Positions 37,776 through 47,193 are shown, numbered from the stretch's first letter. The stretch is DNA of 64,000 nucleotides from Nocardioides sp. GY 10113 (GCF_004919105.1 NZ_STGK01000007.1:109647-173646); one strand, 5' to 3'. Notes: a model not told the origin generated them from the letters alone. A program made the numbers and translations.

Positions 37776-38996
37776 TCAGGCGCCCGCTGCCGCGAGCTCT
37801 CGGAACGTCTTGTCCTTGTCGGCCCGCGGCTCGGGCGGCAGCCCGAGCACCCGCTCGCCGATGATGTTGCGCAGCACCTCGTTGGTCCCGCCGGCGATGG
37901 CGATGCCCGGGAGCCCGGCCTGCAGCAGCTGCCAGCCGGCGTTGCCCTCGGCGTCGGCGGCGTAGACGGCGTCGTCGCCGAGCAGCCGCACCGCGAGGTC
38001 GGCCAGCTCGCGAGCGGCCCGGGTGCCGGCGAGCTTGCCGGCCGAGGCCTCGGGGCCGGGGAACGCGCCCCGGGAGAGCGCGGTGAGCAGCCGGTAGCCC
38101 GTGTAGCGGGCTCCCAGCGTGGCGACGTAGGAACGGGCGAAGTCCTGGCGGACCAGCGCCTGCCGCCCCTCGGGCAGGTCGCCGATCCGGGCGGCGACGT
38201 GCTCGGCCACCCGCTCCACGTTGGCGCCGATGTCGCTGCCACCGCCGCCGAGGGTGAGCCGCTCGCTCATCAGGGTGGTCAGCGCGACGCGCCAGCCGTC
38301 GCCGACGTCTCCGAGGCGCTCGGAGTCGGGGATCACGACGTCGTCGAAGAAGACCTCGTTGAACTCGGCGCCGCCGGTCATCTGCCGCAGCGGGCGGGCG
38401 GTCACCCCCGGGGCCTTCATGTCGACCACGAACATGGTGAGCCCGCGGTGCTTGGCCACGTCGGGGTCGGTGCGGGTGAGCAGGATCCCGTAGTCGGAGA
38501 GGTGGGCCAGGGTGGTCCAGACCTTCTGGCCGGTGACGTGCCAGTCACCCTGCTCGTCCTGCACGGCACGGGTGCGCAGCGCGGCCAGGTCGCTGCCCGA
38601 GGCGGGCTCGCTGAACAGCTGGCACCAGACGTCCTCGCCGCGCAGCAGCCGGCGCAGGTAGCGGTCCTTCTGGTCCTGGCTGCCGTGGCCGATCACGGTC
38701 GGTCCGCACATGCCGATCCCGATCATGTTGATCAGCGGCGGGATGCCGGCGCGGGCCACCTCCTGGTCGATGATGGCCTGCTGCATCGGGGTGCCGCCCC
38801 GACCACCCGCCTCGACCGGCCAGGTGACGCCGACGTACCCGGCGTCGTACAGGAGCGCCTGGCGCTGGCGGGAGAGGACGTTGTCGAACGCCCGCCCCTC
38901 CTCGGCCCGGTCGCCGAGCTCGGCCTTGTTCTCGGCGAGGAAGGCGCGGACCTCGGCCCGCCAGGCCGCCTCGTCGGGGGTGTCGTCGAAATCCAT
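37776..38996 (-). CDS. Acyl-CoA dehydrogenase, long type (about 406 aa)
   Basis: 406 aa from ATG 38996, with AGGAAGG upstream. Contains VTWPVEAGGRGGTPMQQAI, the beta-domain QLFSEPASGSDLAALRTRA and the QKVWTTLAHLSDYGILLTRTD segment, and the C-terminal bundle ending GIAIAGGTNEVLRNIIGERVLGLP, with the catalytic-base region of FadE-type enzymes. Probably forms a heteromeric FadE with the short ACAD encoded next. An in-frame open stretch continues upstream but is antisense to the TetR gene. Confidence 0.9.
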   Translation of the reverse strand: MDFDDTPDEAAWRAEVRAFLAENKAELGDRAEEGRAFDNVLSRQRQALLYDAGYVGVTWPVEAGGRGGTPMQQAIIDQEVARAGIPPLINMIGIGMCGPTVIGHGSQDQKDRYLRRLLRGEDVWCQLFSEPASGSDLAALRTRAVQDEQGDWHVTGQKVWTTLAHLSDYGILLTRTDPDVAKHRGLTMFVVDMKAPGVTARPLRQMTGGAEFNEVFFDDVVIPDSERLGDVGDGWRVALTTLMSERLTLGGGGSDIGANVERVAEHVAARIGDLPEGRQALVRQDFARSYVATLGARYTGYRLLTALSRGAFPGPEASAGKLAGTRAARELADLAVRLLGDDAVYAADAEGNAGWQLLQAGLPGIAIAGGTNEVLRNIIGERVLGLPPEPRADKDKTFRELAAAGA

Positions 38997-39128
38997 CCTC
39001 GTCCTTCCTCGCATGCATGGGAGCGGACCGTCTGTGAGCCACGCCACATCGGCGACCTCAGGGTGGCACGAAACTTTTCGGCACTCAAGCATGGAAATGT
39101 CGCCCCCGGGCGGGTTGGATGGGCCGAC

Positions 39129-39776
39129 ATGAGCGCCCCGGATCCGGACCCGGCCGCCCCGCCGCGACGGGCGCGGCGGACGCAGGCCGAGCGCCGCGCG
39201 ACCACCCGCGGCGCGCTGCTGGACGCCACCATCGACGTCCTCGTCGAGCACGGGTACGCCGGCCTCACCACCGTCGCGGTCTGCGAGCGCGCCGGGGTCA
39301 CCCGGGGCGCGCAGGCGCACTACTTCGCGACCAAGGCCGAGCTGGTGGTCGAGGCGCTCAGCCACCTCACCGACCGGCTCGTCGCCGACCTCGCCGCCAA
39401 GCCGCTGGCGAGCCCCGACGGGGGCGCCGGCGGGCCGCGGGCGCAGTACGCGGCGCTGATCGACCGGCTCTGGGAGATCTTCAGCGGCCCCGTCTCCCTC
39501 GCCCAGCTGGAGCTGCTCGCCGCCGCGCGCACCGACGAGGACCTGCGCCGTCACCTGACCCGCTTCGAGCGGGCGGTGATGACCACGCTGGGCGACGGCG
39601 CCCGCCAGGCCGCCCCGCACCTGGTCGACCGACCCGAGTTCGGCGCCGCGATGGCCACCACGATCGCCACCATCCGGGGGCTGCGGATGATGCGTGCGGT
39701 CGCCAGCGAGCGCGCCGTGCGCCGGCACTGGCTGGCCGCGCGCGAGCAGCTGCTCGCGGGGCTGCCGGCGTCCTGA
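39129..39776 (+). CDS. TetR-family regulator, divergent from the ACAD operon
   Basis: 215 aa from ATG 39129. HTH domain near residues 20-70: RGALLDATIDVLVEHGYAGL and VAVCERAGVTRGAQAHYFATK. The C-terminal domain includes LAQLELLAAARTDEDLRRHL. Position 132 bp from the divergent ACAD-ACAD-ligase operon suggests it controls that operon, and it ends 8 bp from the convergent aldehyde dehydrogenase gene. The shared promoter contains an AT-richer patch (39072-39105), but no clear operator palindrome was found. Confidence 0.85.
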   Translation: MSAPDPDPAAPPRRARRTQAERRATTRGALLDATIDVLVEHGYAGLTTVAVCERAGVTRGAQAHYFATKAELVVEALSHLTDRLVADLAAKPLASPDGGAGGPRAQYAALIDRLWEIFSGPVSLAQLELLAAARTDEDLRRHLTRFERAVMTTLGDGARQAAPHLVDRPEFGAAMATTIATIRGLRMMRAVASERAVRRHWLAAREQLLAGLPAS

Positions 39777-39784
39777 CCGTCGCG

Positions 39785-41398
39785 TCAGCGCACCCGGAGC
39801 CTCCGCAGCAGCCGCAGCTGCCCGTTGCCCATCGCCACGAACCTCTCCAGCGCCATCCCGGGCGGCGGCCCGACCGGCCCGATCCGGGACGCGGCGATGG
39901 TCTGCGACTCGGTGTACTTGCGGATCCCCTCGGCGCCGTGACGGCGGCCCAGACCGCTGTCGCCCCGGCCGCCCATGCCGGCCTCGATCGAGCCGGCGGC
40001 CAGCGCGGCGCCGTCGTTGATGTTGACCGACCCCGCGCGGATCCGGCGGGCCAGCGCATCCGCGGCCCCGACGTCGCGGCTGAACACCGATGCCGAGAGA
40101 CCGGCAGAGCCCTGGTTGGCGATGGCCAGCGCCTCCTCGTCCCCCTCGGCACGGTAGAGCGCGAGCACCGGCCCGAACGTCTCCCCCAGGCACACGTCCA
40201 TCTCCTCGGTGACCCCCTCGAGCACGGTCGGCGCGTAGCAGCAGGGGCCGAGGTCGGGCCGCGCGCGCCCGCCGGCCAGCACCGTCGCGCCCTTCGCCAC
40301 CGCGTCCGCGACGTGCGCCTCGACCTTCTCCAGCTGCGCCGCCGAGGCGAGCGACCCGACGTCGCAGCCGAAGTCGAACGTCTGCCCGACCTTCTGCCCG
40401 CTGGTCAGCGCCAGCAACCGCTCGCGGAACTCCTCGTAGACCGAGCCGTCGACGATCACCCGCTCGATGTGGATGCACATCTGACCGGTGTTGGCGAAGG
40501 CCGCCGCGACGGTCCCGCGGGCGGCCAGATCCAGGTCGGCGTCCGCGCGCACGATCAGCGGGTTCTTGCCACCCAGCTCCAGCGAGGCCCCGATCAGCCT
40601 CCGCGCGGCCCGCTCCGCCACCGTCCGCCCGGTGGCGGTCGAGCCGGTGAAGGCGACGTAGTCGACGTGGTCGACGACCGCCTCGCCGATCGCAGCGCCG
40701 GGCCCGGCGACCACCTGCCACACATGCTCGGGCAGCCCGGCCTCGGCCATCAGCGCCCGGGTCCACAGCAGGGTGAGCGGGGTCTGCGGGTCGGCCTTGC
40801 CGAGCACCGCGTTGCCGGCCAGCAGCGCCGGGATGGTGTCGCCGACGCCGAGGTAGAGCGGGTAGTTCCACGGCGAGATGATCCCGACCACGCCCTGGGG
40901 CACCCGCACCTCACGCGCCGAGGTCAGGCCCGGCATCGCGCCACGCACCTTGCGGTCGGCCAGGTACGACGCCCCGCGGCGGGCGTAGTGGCGGGCCAGG
41001 TTGGCGACCTGGAGCACCTCCTGCCAGGCGTGGAAGCGGGCCTTGCCCATCTCCCACTGGATCAGGTCCATCACCTCGTCCTGGCGCTCCACGAGCAGGT
41101 CGTGGAAGCGCAGCACCACGGCGGCACGATCCTCGAAGCTCAGCTCCGCCCAGGCGGGCTGCGCGGCGCGGGCCAGGTCGACCGCGGCGGCCACGTCCTC
41201 CGGTACGCCGGCCGGCACCGACGCGGTCGGCCGACCGTCGTACGGCGCGGTGGCGGCGAGCGTGCCGTCGCCGCCGGAGGCGGGCACCGCCACCCACCGG
41301 GTGAGCGAGGCCAGGCGCGCGTCGGTGACCCAGTCGGGCCGCACCGTGCTCTCGCCGGGCCCGGTCGCGGGCGTGGTCGTGGGCTCGGCGAGCGTCAT
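39785..41398 (-). CDS. Aldehyde dehydrogenase (succinate-semialdehyde dehydrogenase-like)
   Basis: 537 aa. NAD(P)-dependent oxidation of an aldehyde to the acid. Key features are IISPWNYPLYLGVGDTIPAL, FTGSTATGRTVAE, the general base Glu in LELGGKNP and the catalytic Cys in NTGQMCIHIERV. The start ATG 41398 overlaps the P450 stop (ATGA), so P450 and ALDH are co-translated, fitting a hydroxylation-oxidation sequence that would give a substrate for the acyl-CoA ligase. The C-terminal tail after GIRKYTESQTIA is longer than usual by about 35 residues. Confidence 0.92.
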   Translation of the reverse strand: MTLAEPTTTPATGPGESTVRPDWVTDARLASLTRWVAVPASGGDGTLAATAPYDGRPTASVPAGVPEDVAAAVDLARAAQPAWAELSFEDRAAVVLRFHDLLVERQDEVMDLIQWEMGKARFHAWQEVLQVANLARHYARRGASYLADRKVRGAMPGLTSAREVRVPQGVVGIISPWNYPLYLGVGDTIPALLAGNAVLGKADPQTPLTLLWTRALMAEAGLPEHVWQVVAGPGAAIGEAVVDHVDYVAFTGSTATGRTVAERAARRLIGASLELGGKNPLIVRADADLDLAARGTVAAAFANTGQMCIHIERVIVDGSVYEEFRERLLALTSGQKVGQTFDFGCDVGSLASAAQLEKVEAHVADAVAKGATVLAGGRARPDLGPCCYAPTVLEGVTEEMDVCLGETFGPVLALYRAEGDEEALAIANQGSAGLSASVFSRDVGAADALARRIRAGSVNINDGAALAAGSIEAGMGGRGDSGLGRRHGAEGIRKYTESQTIAASRIGPVGPPPGMALERFVAMGNGQLRLLRRLRVR

Positions 41399-42804
41399 CG
41401 CGCACCCCCGGTCCCCATGCCGCCGCCGGTCCGGACCAGGTTCAGCGGCTGGCCGTCCTTGGGGAACGGCAGCGAGTGGTTGTCGAGCGGCACGACGTAG
41501 CCGGGCGGGACGCTCCATCGGTACTCGCGCAGCAGCCGGTGCAGGATCGCCTTGATCTCCATCCCGGCGAAGTAGAGGCCGATGCACTTGTGCACGCCGC
41601 CGCCGAACGGCTCCCAGGCGTAGCGGTGCGACTTGTCCTCGCGCCGGTCGGACGCGAACCGCTCGGGGTCGAAGACGAACGGGTTGGTCCAGTACTCCTC
41701 CATCAGGTGCGACCACTGCACGCAGACCATCGCGTCGGTCCCTGCGGGGATCTCGACTCCCTGCACGACGGTGTCCTTGACCGTGTGCCGCGACAGCATC
41801 GGCACCGGCGCGCGCAACCGCAGCGCCTCGCGCATCACCAGGTCCAGGCTCCCCAGGCCCTCGAGCTCGGCGAGCGTCGGCTCGGCCCCGAGCGCCAGCG
41901 ACTCCTCGCGGCAACGCTCCTGCCAGGCCGGGTGCTGGCCGAGGTACTGCAGCATCGTCGTCGCGGTGATGGTGGAGGTGTCGTGGGCGGCCATCATCAG
42001 GAAGATCATGTGGTTGACGACGTCCTCGTCGCTGAACCGCTCGCCGTCCTCGGTCTCGATGTGGCACAGCACGGAGAAGATGTCGTCGGTCCGCTCGGCC
42101 CGCTTCGCCGGAAGGTAGTGGCGCAGGAACTCCTCGAGCACCTTCCGCCCGCGGAACGCGCGGCCCCAGCGGGTGAACGGCACGTCGGCGCGGACGATCC
42201 CGGCCGCCGCCTGGACGCAGGCGATGAACGCGCGGTTGACCCGTTCCATCTCGGCCCGCGAGGTGTCCGCCGCCCCGCCCATGAAGATGTCCGCAGCGAT
42301 GTCGAGGGTGAGCTGCTTCATCCGCGGGTACGCCGGGAAGGCCGCGTCGCTGCCCCACTCGGCCAGGCCGCGCGCGATCGCCGGGTGCATCGCCCCCGCG
42401 TAGGACTCCAGCCGGGTCCGGGTGAACGCCTCCTGCATGATCCGGCGGTGACCGTGGTGCTCCTCGAAGTCCATCAGCATCAGCCCGCGGGTGAAGAACG
42501 GCCCGACGATCTGCCCCCAGGCCGGCCCGTTGGCGAAGGCCTTGTCACGGTTGGTCAGCGCCTCCTCGCAGGCGTCCGGCCCGAGCAGCATGACGGCGTC
42601 GGTGGTGAAGGCGTTGAACGGCGCGACCGGGCCGTAGGTCTCCCACTGGTGGCGCATCAGGGCCACGGGGTCCTTGGCGTAGTCGAAGATCCGACCGAAG
42701 ACCGGGAGCCCGCGGTCGTCGGCCTGCAGCGCGGGCACCGGCCGCGTCACCGCGGGCGCCTCCCCTCGCCGCGGCCGGGGCCGCTCGGTGGTCACCTGAC
42801 TCAT
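41395..42804 (-). CDS. Cytochrome P450, CYP136/CYP51-like
   Basis: 469-aa soluble P450. I-helix AHDTST at 273-278 (oxygen activation), ExxR as EALR at 326-329, and the haem loop FGGGVHKCIG with Cys407 as thiolate ligand. GAGGAGG precedes the ATG. The sequence style resembles the CYP51-related CYP136 group, which in M. tuberculosis is, as I recall, next to a TetR gene and an SDR. It needs ferredoxin and a reductase, not encoded nearby. Heads a P450-ALDH operon under a TetR-type operator. Confidence 0.9.
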   Translation of the reverse strand: MSQVTTERPRPRRGEAPAVTRPVPALQADDRGLPVFGRIFDYAKDPVALMRHQWETYGPVAPFNAFTTDAVMLLGPDACEEALTNRDKAFANGPAWGQIVGPFFTRGLMLMDFEEHHGHRRIMQEAFTRTRLESYAGAMHPAIARGLAEWGSDAAFPAYPRMKQLTLDIAADIFMGGAADTSRAEMERVNRAFIACVQAAAGIVRADVPFTRWGRAFRGRKVLEEFLRHYLPAKRAERTDDIFSVLCHIETEDGERFSDEDVVNHMIFLMMAAHDTSTITATTMLQYLGQHPAWQERCREESLALGAEPTLAELEGLGSLDLVMREALRLRAPVPMLSRHTVKDTVVQGVEIPAGTDAMVCVQWSHLMEEYWTNPFVFDPERFASDRREDKSHRYAWEPFGGGVHKCIGLYFAGMEIKAILHRLLREYRWSVPPGYVVPLDNHSLPFPKDGQPLNLVRTGGGMGTGGAR

Positions 42805-42858
42805 CGCGCCTCCTCGGGCGTCAGTGGTTGTGACATGCCTCCTGGCCGAGCATGATTC

Positions 42859-42876
42859 TGAAAGGGAACCCTGTCA
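42859..42876. promoter_or_regulatory. TetR-type operator, site 2 (P450 promoter)
   Basis: TGAAAGGGAACCCTGTCA, a near-palindrome matching the SDR site. On the minus strand TTGACA (42877-42872) followed 17 bp later by CATGCT gives a -35/-10 pair, so a protein bound here would cover the -35 and spacer. It lies between the P450 gene and the divergent TetR gene, the probable source of the regulator. Confidence 0.65.
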
Positions 42877-42940
42877 ACCTTTTGTCGGCGGCGCCCGCAG
42901 GCTCCGCCGGGCCCGCCCGGCGGCGTGAGAGGGTGGCCCC

Positions 42941-43552
42941 ATGGCCGTGCAGTCGGGCGTCTACCGCGGAGTGAGCGCGGCCGAGCGCGCCTCCGAGCGC
43001 CGGGCGCGACTGCTGGAGGCGACCCTCGAGGTCTGGGCCGACCCCCGGCAGCGCACCACGATGACCGCGGTGTGCAGCGCGGCCGGCCTCACCGAGCGCT
43101 ACTTCTACGAGAGCTTCGGCGGCCTCGACGACGCGCTGCGCGCGGTGCTCGACGCGGTCGCGGCCGAGATCGAGCAGGTCACCCAGGCGGCTGCGGACGC
43201 CGCCGGACCGGAGCCGGTCAGCCAGGCCACCGCCGTCCTCGAGGCGTTCGTGCGGTTCCTCACCGACGACCCGCGCAAGGGGCGGGTGGCGGTGATCGAG
43301 GCCGGCGCGATGCCGGCGCTGCGGGCCCGTCGTACCGAGCTGCTGCGCGACTTCGCGCACCGCTCCGCCGTCGACGCCCGCGACCGGCTCGGCCTCCCCC
43401 ACCGCAGCCCCCACGAGGAGGAGATCGCCGGCCTGCTCTTCATCGGCGGCATGGCCGAGCTGGTCACCGCCTGGCTGGAGGGCGCACTGGAGGCGACACC
43501 GGAGGAGATCGTCGCCACCGCCGGCAAGAGCCTGATGGCGCTCTACGCCTGA
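42941..43552 (+). CDS. TetR-family regulator of the P450-ALDH operon
   Basis: 203 aa, ATG 42941. HTH region about residues 18-62 (RARLLEATLEVWAD, TAVCSAAGLTERYFYESFGG). C-terminal ligand domain ends VATAGKSLMALYA. Divergent from the P450 gene across a 136-bp gap that contains the TGACAGG-type palindrome. The same palindrome at the SDR promoter 8.7 kb away suggests it controls both. The ligand is unknown. Confidence 0.85.
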   Translation: MAVQSGVYRGVSAAERASERRARLLEATLEVWADPRQRTTMTAVCSAAGLTERYFYESFGGLDDALRAVLDAVAAEIEQVTQAAADAAGPEPVSQATAVLEAFVRFLTDDPRKGRVAVIEAGAMPALRARRTELLRDFAHRSAVDARDRLGLPHRSPHEEEIAGLLFIGGMAELVTAWLEGALEATPEEIVATAGKSLMALYA

Positions 43553-43629
43553 CCACCCGAGCCGTGAGTCGGTGACCCCCGAGCCAGGAAGACCCCGCTC
43601 GGCGGCGCCCAACCCCCGGCTCGGCGGCG

Positions 43630-46600
43630 TCAGCCGGCCAGGTGCCCCCACCGCTCGGCGAGCTCGACCCACGGCCCGACCGCCGCGATCTCGCCGTCGA
43701 CGAGCACCACCACCCGGTCGGCCTGCGCCAGCGCCGCACGCTTGGACGTCGCGCCGATCACCGTGGTGTCACGGGCCCGCAGCGCGGTCCACAGCTCGAT
43801 CTCGGTGGCCGCATCCAGAGCGCTGGAGACGTCGTCGGCGAGCAGCAGCTCGGCGTCGGCCGCCAGGGCCCGGGCCAGCGCCAGGCGCTGCACCTGGCCG
43901 CCCGAGAGCCGTACGCCGCGGTGCCCCACCAGCGCCTTCGGGCCACCAGCCTCGGCGACGTCCTCGCCGAGGCGGGCGTCCGCGACCGGCTGGTCGAACG
44001 CGCGGTCGTGGCCGAGCTGCACGTTGTCGGAGAACGAGCCCGACAGCACCCGCGGGACCTGGGCGACGTGACCGACCTGGCCGGGCTTGAGGAACACCTC
44101 GGGGTCGGTCACCTCCTCACCGTTCCACCGCAGCGCGCCGCGGTGCTCGATCAGCCCCGCCAGCGCGGCCAGCAGGCTCGACTTGCCGGAGCCGACCTGG
44201 CCCACCAGCAGCACCAGCTCACCGCGCTCGACCGCGAGGTCGACGCGCTCGACGCCGATCGTGCCGTCGTCGTGGACCGCCGAGAACCCGGAGAGCTCCA
44301 GCCGGTCCAGGCGGACCCGGCGGACCGGGTCGGGCCCGGGCGCCTCGCCGGCGACCAGGTCGATGCCCTCGGGCAGCGTGGTCAGGTCGCGGCCGCCGGC
44401 GAACCGGCTCGTCGTGCGCTGCCACGCCCGGGTGCCGGGCGCCTCGGTGACCACCGCGCCCGAGACCCGACCGAACCAGTCGAAGCCGCTGACCGCGGTC
44501 GCCACCAGCAGTGCGGTGGCCAGGCCCCAGACCTCGGCGAGGTAGCACGCCCACGCGGCGACGACGCCGACCTGGACCATCACGATCGGGACGCCGTCCA
44601 GCAGCGCCTGCACCCGGTGCTCGAACACGGCGGCCTGGACCCGGCCGTCGTCGACCCGGCGCAGGTGGGCGCGCACCTGGGGGGTGCGGCCGGCCAGCTT
44701 CACCGTCCGCGCCGACTCCACCGCGGAGACCACGGCCCGCCCGAACGAGGCGCGGGCCGCCGAGGAGCGCGCGGCCGAGCGACCCGCGACCGGCCGCCCC
44801 AGCGTCGCCGCCAGGGCGCTCGCGGCCATCACCGCGAGCAGGATCCCACCGGCGAGCCAGGTGCCGCCGACGAGCATGGTGATCAGGGCGACGAGCAGGC
44901 CGTTGACGAAGTCGACCCAGCGGTCGGCGTACCGGGCGTAGCGGTCGGCGTCCATCGTGCGGGCCACCACCTCGCCCGGGGGCGTGCGCGGCAGTCGGCG
45001 GGTCCGGATCTGACCGAGCAGGACCGTCATCCGCACCCGGAGCATGACCTCGATCCACCAGCGCGGGTAGCGCCGGAAGGCGTCGGCCAGGAACAGGGGC
45101 GCGGAGAGCAGCGCCACGACCAGCAGCGCCGTCAGCAGCAGGGGCGACTCGCCGTCCGCGAGCCGCTGCACGACCAGGCCCCACAGGAAGCCGGTGATCA
45201 CGCCGAGCGGCGCCAGGACCGACCCGCCGAGGAAGAGCAGGATCGACCAGGCACCCCACCACGGGCGGATCCAGAGCGCGTGCCAGATGCCGCGGGCCAG
45301 CGAGGGCCCCGAGCCCACCTCGGGCCGCTGCGGCGGAGTGCCGATCCGCCGGCGCGCACCCACGCCGCCGCCCGGCGCGGCGTCCTCCGCCTCCTGCGCC
45401 GGTACGACGGGCGCGACCGGCGCCGCGGGGGCGATCGGCGTGCCGTCGACCACATCGCCGGGACCGGCGTGGCCGCTGGCCAGCAGCAGCCGGCGGTAGG
45501 GCCCGTCCTCCGCGGCCAGGACGCTCCTCGGGCCGTGCTGGACCACCCGCCCGTGCTCGAGCACGGCGACCGCCTCGGCCCGCTCGATGGTGCTCAGCCG
45601 GTGTGCCACGAGCACGCCGGTGCGGCCACGGATCAACCGGTCGGCGGCGGCCACGACGCGACCCTCGGTGACCGGGTCCATCCGCGCGGTGGCCTCGTCG
45701 AGCACGACCAGCTGCACGTGGCGCACCAGCAGCCGGGCGAAGGCGACCAGCTGCTCCTCGCCGGCCGACAGCGTCGTGCCGCCGGGGCCGAGCAGGGTGT
45801 CCAGGCCGTCGGGCATGCCGGCGACCCACTCGGTCAGGCCGAGCTCGGCGACGGCCGCCTCCACCTCGGTGCGCGGGGTGTCGGCGAAGAGCGTGATGTT
45901 CTCGGCCAGGGTGCCGGCCAGGATCTCCGTGCGCTGGGTGACGACGCCGACCCGGCTGCGCAGCGCCTGGAGGTCGAGGGTGGTGATGTCCACCCCGTCC
46001 AGGAAGATCGTGCCCGGCGGCGGCTCGACCGCGCGGGAGAGCAGCGAGGCCAGCGTCGACTTCCCGGAGCCGGTGCGCCCGACCAGGGCCAGGGTGTGGC
46101 CGGCCTCGAGCCTCAGGTCCACCCCGCGCAGACCGAAGCCGCCCTCGGCGTAGGAGAAGTCGAGGTCCCGGATCGTCAGGTCCAGGGCGCCCTCGGGGAC
46201 GTCGGCGCCGCCGTCCGGCTCCTGCTCGGAGGCGAGCAGCGCGCGCAGCCGCACCACCGCGCCGAGCCCGGCCTGGATGTCGGGCAGCTGGTGGGCCAGG
46301 TTGTTGATCTGACCGACGAACATCGTCGTCGCCAGGAAGAGCGTGACCAGGCCGGCGACGTCGAGCAGCCCGCCGCTGACCAGGGCCACTCCGGCGACCG
46401 CGATGGCGACCAGGAGGCCGTGCAGCAGCAGCCCCACGCGGACCGCCAGCCCGGCCTCGACGCCCAGCACCCGCAGGAACTTCTCGTGGACCGCCGCGGA
46501 GAGCCGCGCCAGGCGTTGTACGGCGAAGGCCTGGCCGCGGCTGGTGCGCAGGTCGTCGCGGCCGGCGATGCCCTCCTCCAGTGCCGCGGCGTGGTCGGTC

Positions 46601-47193
46601 CAGGCGGCCTCCTCGATCACCTTGAGGCGAGCGATCTCGGCGAGCCGGGGTCGCATCACCCAGACGGTGACGCTGCCGACGACGGGGAACAGCACGAACG
46701 CGGGCCACCAGGCCAGGCCGGCGACCAGCCACATCGGGATCGCCGCGAACGCGGTGCGCATGGCCATCCAGACCTGCTGGCGCAGCAGGGTGCCGACCTC
46801 GTGGGTGTCGTCGTCGACGCGGTCGAGGACCTCGCCGACCGCCTGCTCGGTCAGGTGCGCCAGGGGCTGGTGCAGCGCGGCGCTGAGCAGGTCCCCGCGG
46901 AGGCGGCCCTCCGCCCTGTCGACGACGCCGGCCCAGACCACCCGGCCGGCGGTGTCGACGACGGCAGAGCCCACCACGAACAGCGCGAGCAGCCCCACCA
47001 GCGTCGCGGTCGGTCCCTCGGCCACCTGCCCGGCCGCCACCGTGCCCAGCGCCTGCCCGAGCGCTCCCACCGCGACGGCGGCGACGGCGAAGCCGGCCGC
47101 GGGCCCACGCAGGCGGCGCCAGCCGACCTGGCGGGACGGGTCGGGGGCGGCCGGCGCCTGGCGCGGCGCGACGGGGTCGAGAAGCGTGGTCAT
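43630..47193 (-). CDS. Single-chain two-half ABC exporter with one degenerate ATP site
   Basis: 1187 aa, TMD-NBD-TMD-NBD. First half: helices about 30-300, Walker A GRTGSGKST (372-380), signature LSAGE (475-479), Walker B LVVLDE with Glu500, H-loop His531. Linker 572-635 is Pro/Ala-rich. Second half: helices about 640-910, Walker A GQVGSGKSS (998-1006), signature LSGGQ (1096-1100), Walker B LLLADD (catalytic Glu replaced by Asp1121) and H-loop His replaced by Thr1149. NBD1 Walker motifs with the NBD2 signature therefore make the one complete site, as in heterodimeric exporters. Substrate unknown; start ATG 47193. Confidence 0.9.
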   Translation of the reverse strand: MTTLLDPVAPRQAPAAPDPSRQVGWRRLRGPAAGFAVAAVAVGALGQALGTVAAGQVAEGPTATLVGLLALFVVGSAVVDTAGRVVWAGVVDRAEGRLRGDLLSAALHQPLAHLTEQAVGEVLDRVDDDTHEVGTLLRQQVWMAMRTAFAAIPMWLVAGLAWWPAFVLFPVVGSVTVWVMRPRLAEIARLKVIEEAAWTDHAAALEEGIAGRDDLRTSRGQAFAVQRLARLSAAVHEKFLRVLGVEAGLAVRVGLLLHGLLVAIAVAGVALVSGGLLDVAGLVTLFLATTMFVGQINNLAHQLPDIQAGLGAVVRLRALLASEQEPDGGADVPEGALDLTIRDLDFSYAEGGFGLRGVDLRLEAGHTLALVGRTGSGKSTLASLLSRAVEPPPGTIFLDGVDITTLDLQALRSRVGVVTQRTEILAGTLAENITLFADTPRTEVEAAVAELGLTEWVAGMPDGLDTLLGPGGTTLSAGEEQLVAFARLLVRHVQLVVLDEATARMDPVTEGRVVAAADRLIRGRTGVLVAHRLSTIERAEAVAVLEHGRVVQHGPRSVLAAEDGPYRRLLLASGHAGPGDVVDGTPIAPAAPVAPVVPAQEAEDAAPGGGVGARRRIGTPPQRPEVGSGPSLARGIWHALWIRPWWGAWSILLFLGGSVLAPLGVITGFLWGLVVQRLADGESPLLLTALLVVALLSAPLFLADAFRRYPRWWIEVMLRVRMTVLLGQIRTRRLPRTPPGEVVARTMDADRYARYADRWVDFVNGLLVALITMLVGGTWLAGGILLAVMAASALAATLGRPVAGRSAARSSAARASFGRAVVSAVESARTVKLAGRTPQVRAHLRRVDDGRVQAAVFEHRVQALLDGVPIVMVQVGVVAAWACYLAEVWGLATALLVATAVSGFDWFGRVSGAVVTEAPGTRAWQRTTSRFAGGRDLTTLPEGIDLVAGEAPGPDPVRRVRLDRLELSGFSAVHDDGTIGVERVDLAVERGELVLLVGQVGSGKSSLLAALAGLIEHRGALRWNGEEVTDPEVFLKPGQVGHVAQVPRVLSGSFSDNVQLGHDRAFDQPVADARLGEDVAEAGGPKALVGHRGVRLSGGQVQRLALARALAADAELLLADDVSSALDAATEIELWTALRARDTTVIGATSKRAALAQADRVVVLVDGEIAAVGPWVELAERWGHLAG

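Noticed and set aside
37776..40871. A single 1031-residue fusion of ALDH-like sequence and acyl-CoA dehydrogenase
   Set aside because: The upstream part of this frame is antisense to the TetR gene and out of frame with the real ALDH; the ACAD starts at ATG 38996 with a good ribosome site.
26346..43552. Interpretation as a sterol (cholesterol) catabolic cluster
   Set aside because: No kstD, kshA/B, hsa or mce genes are present; P450, FadE-like and ligase genes alone are not specific.
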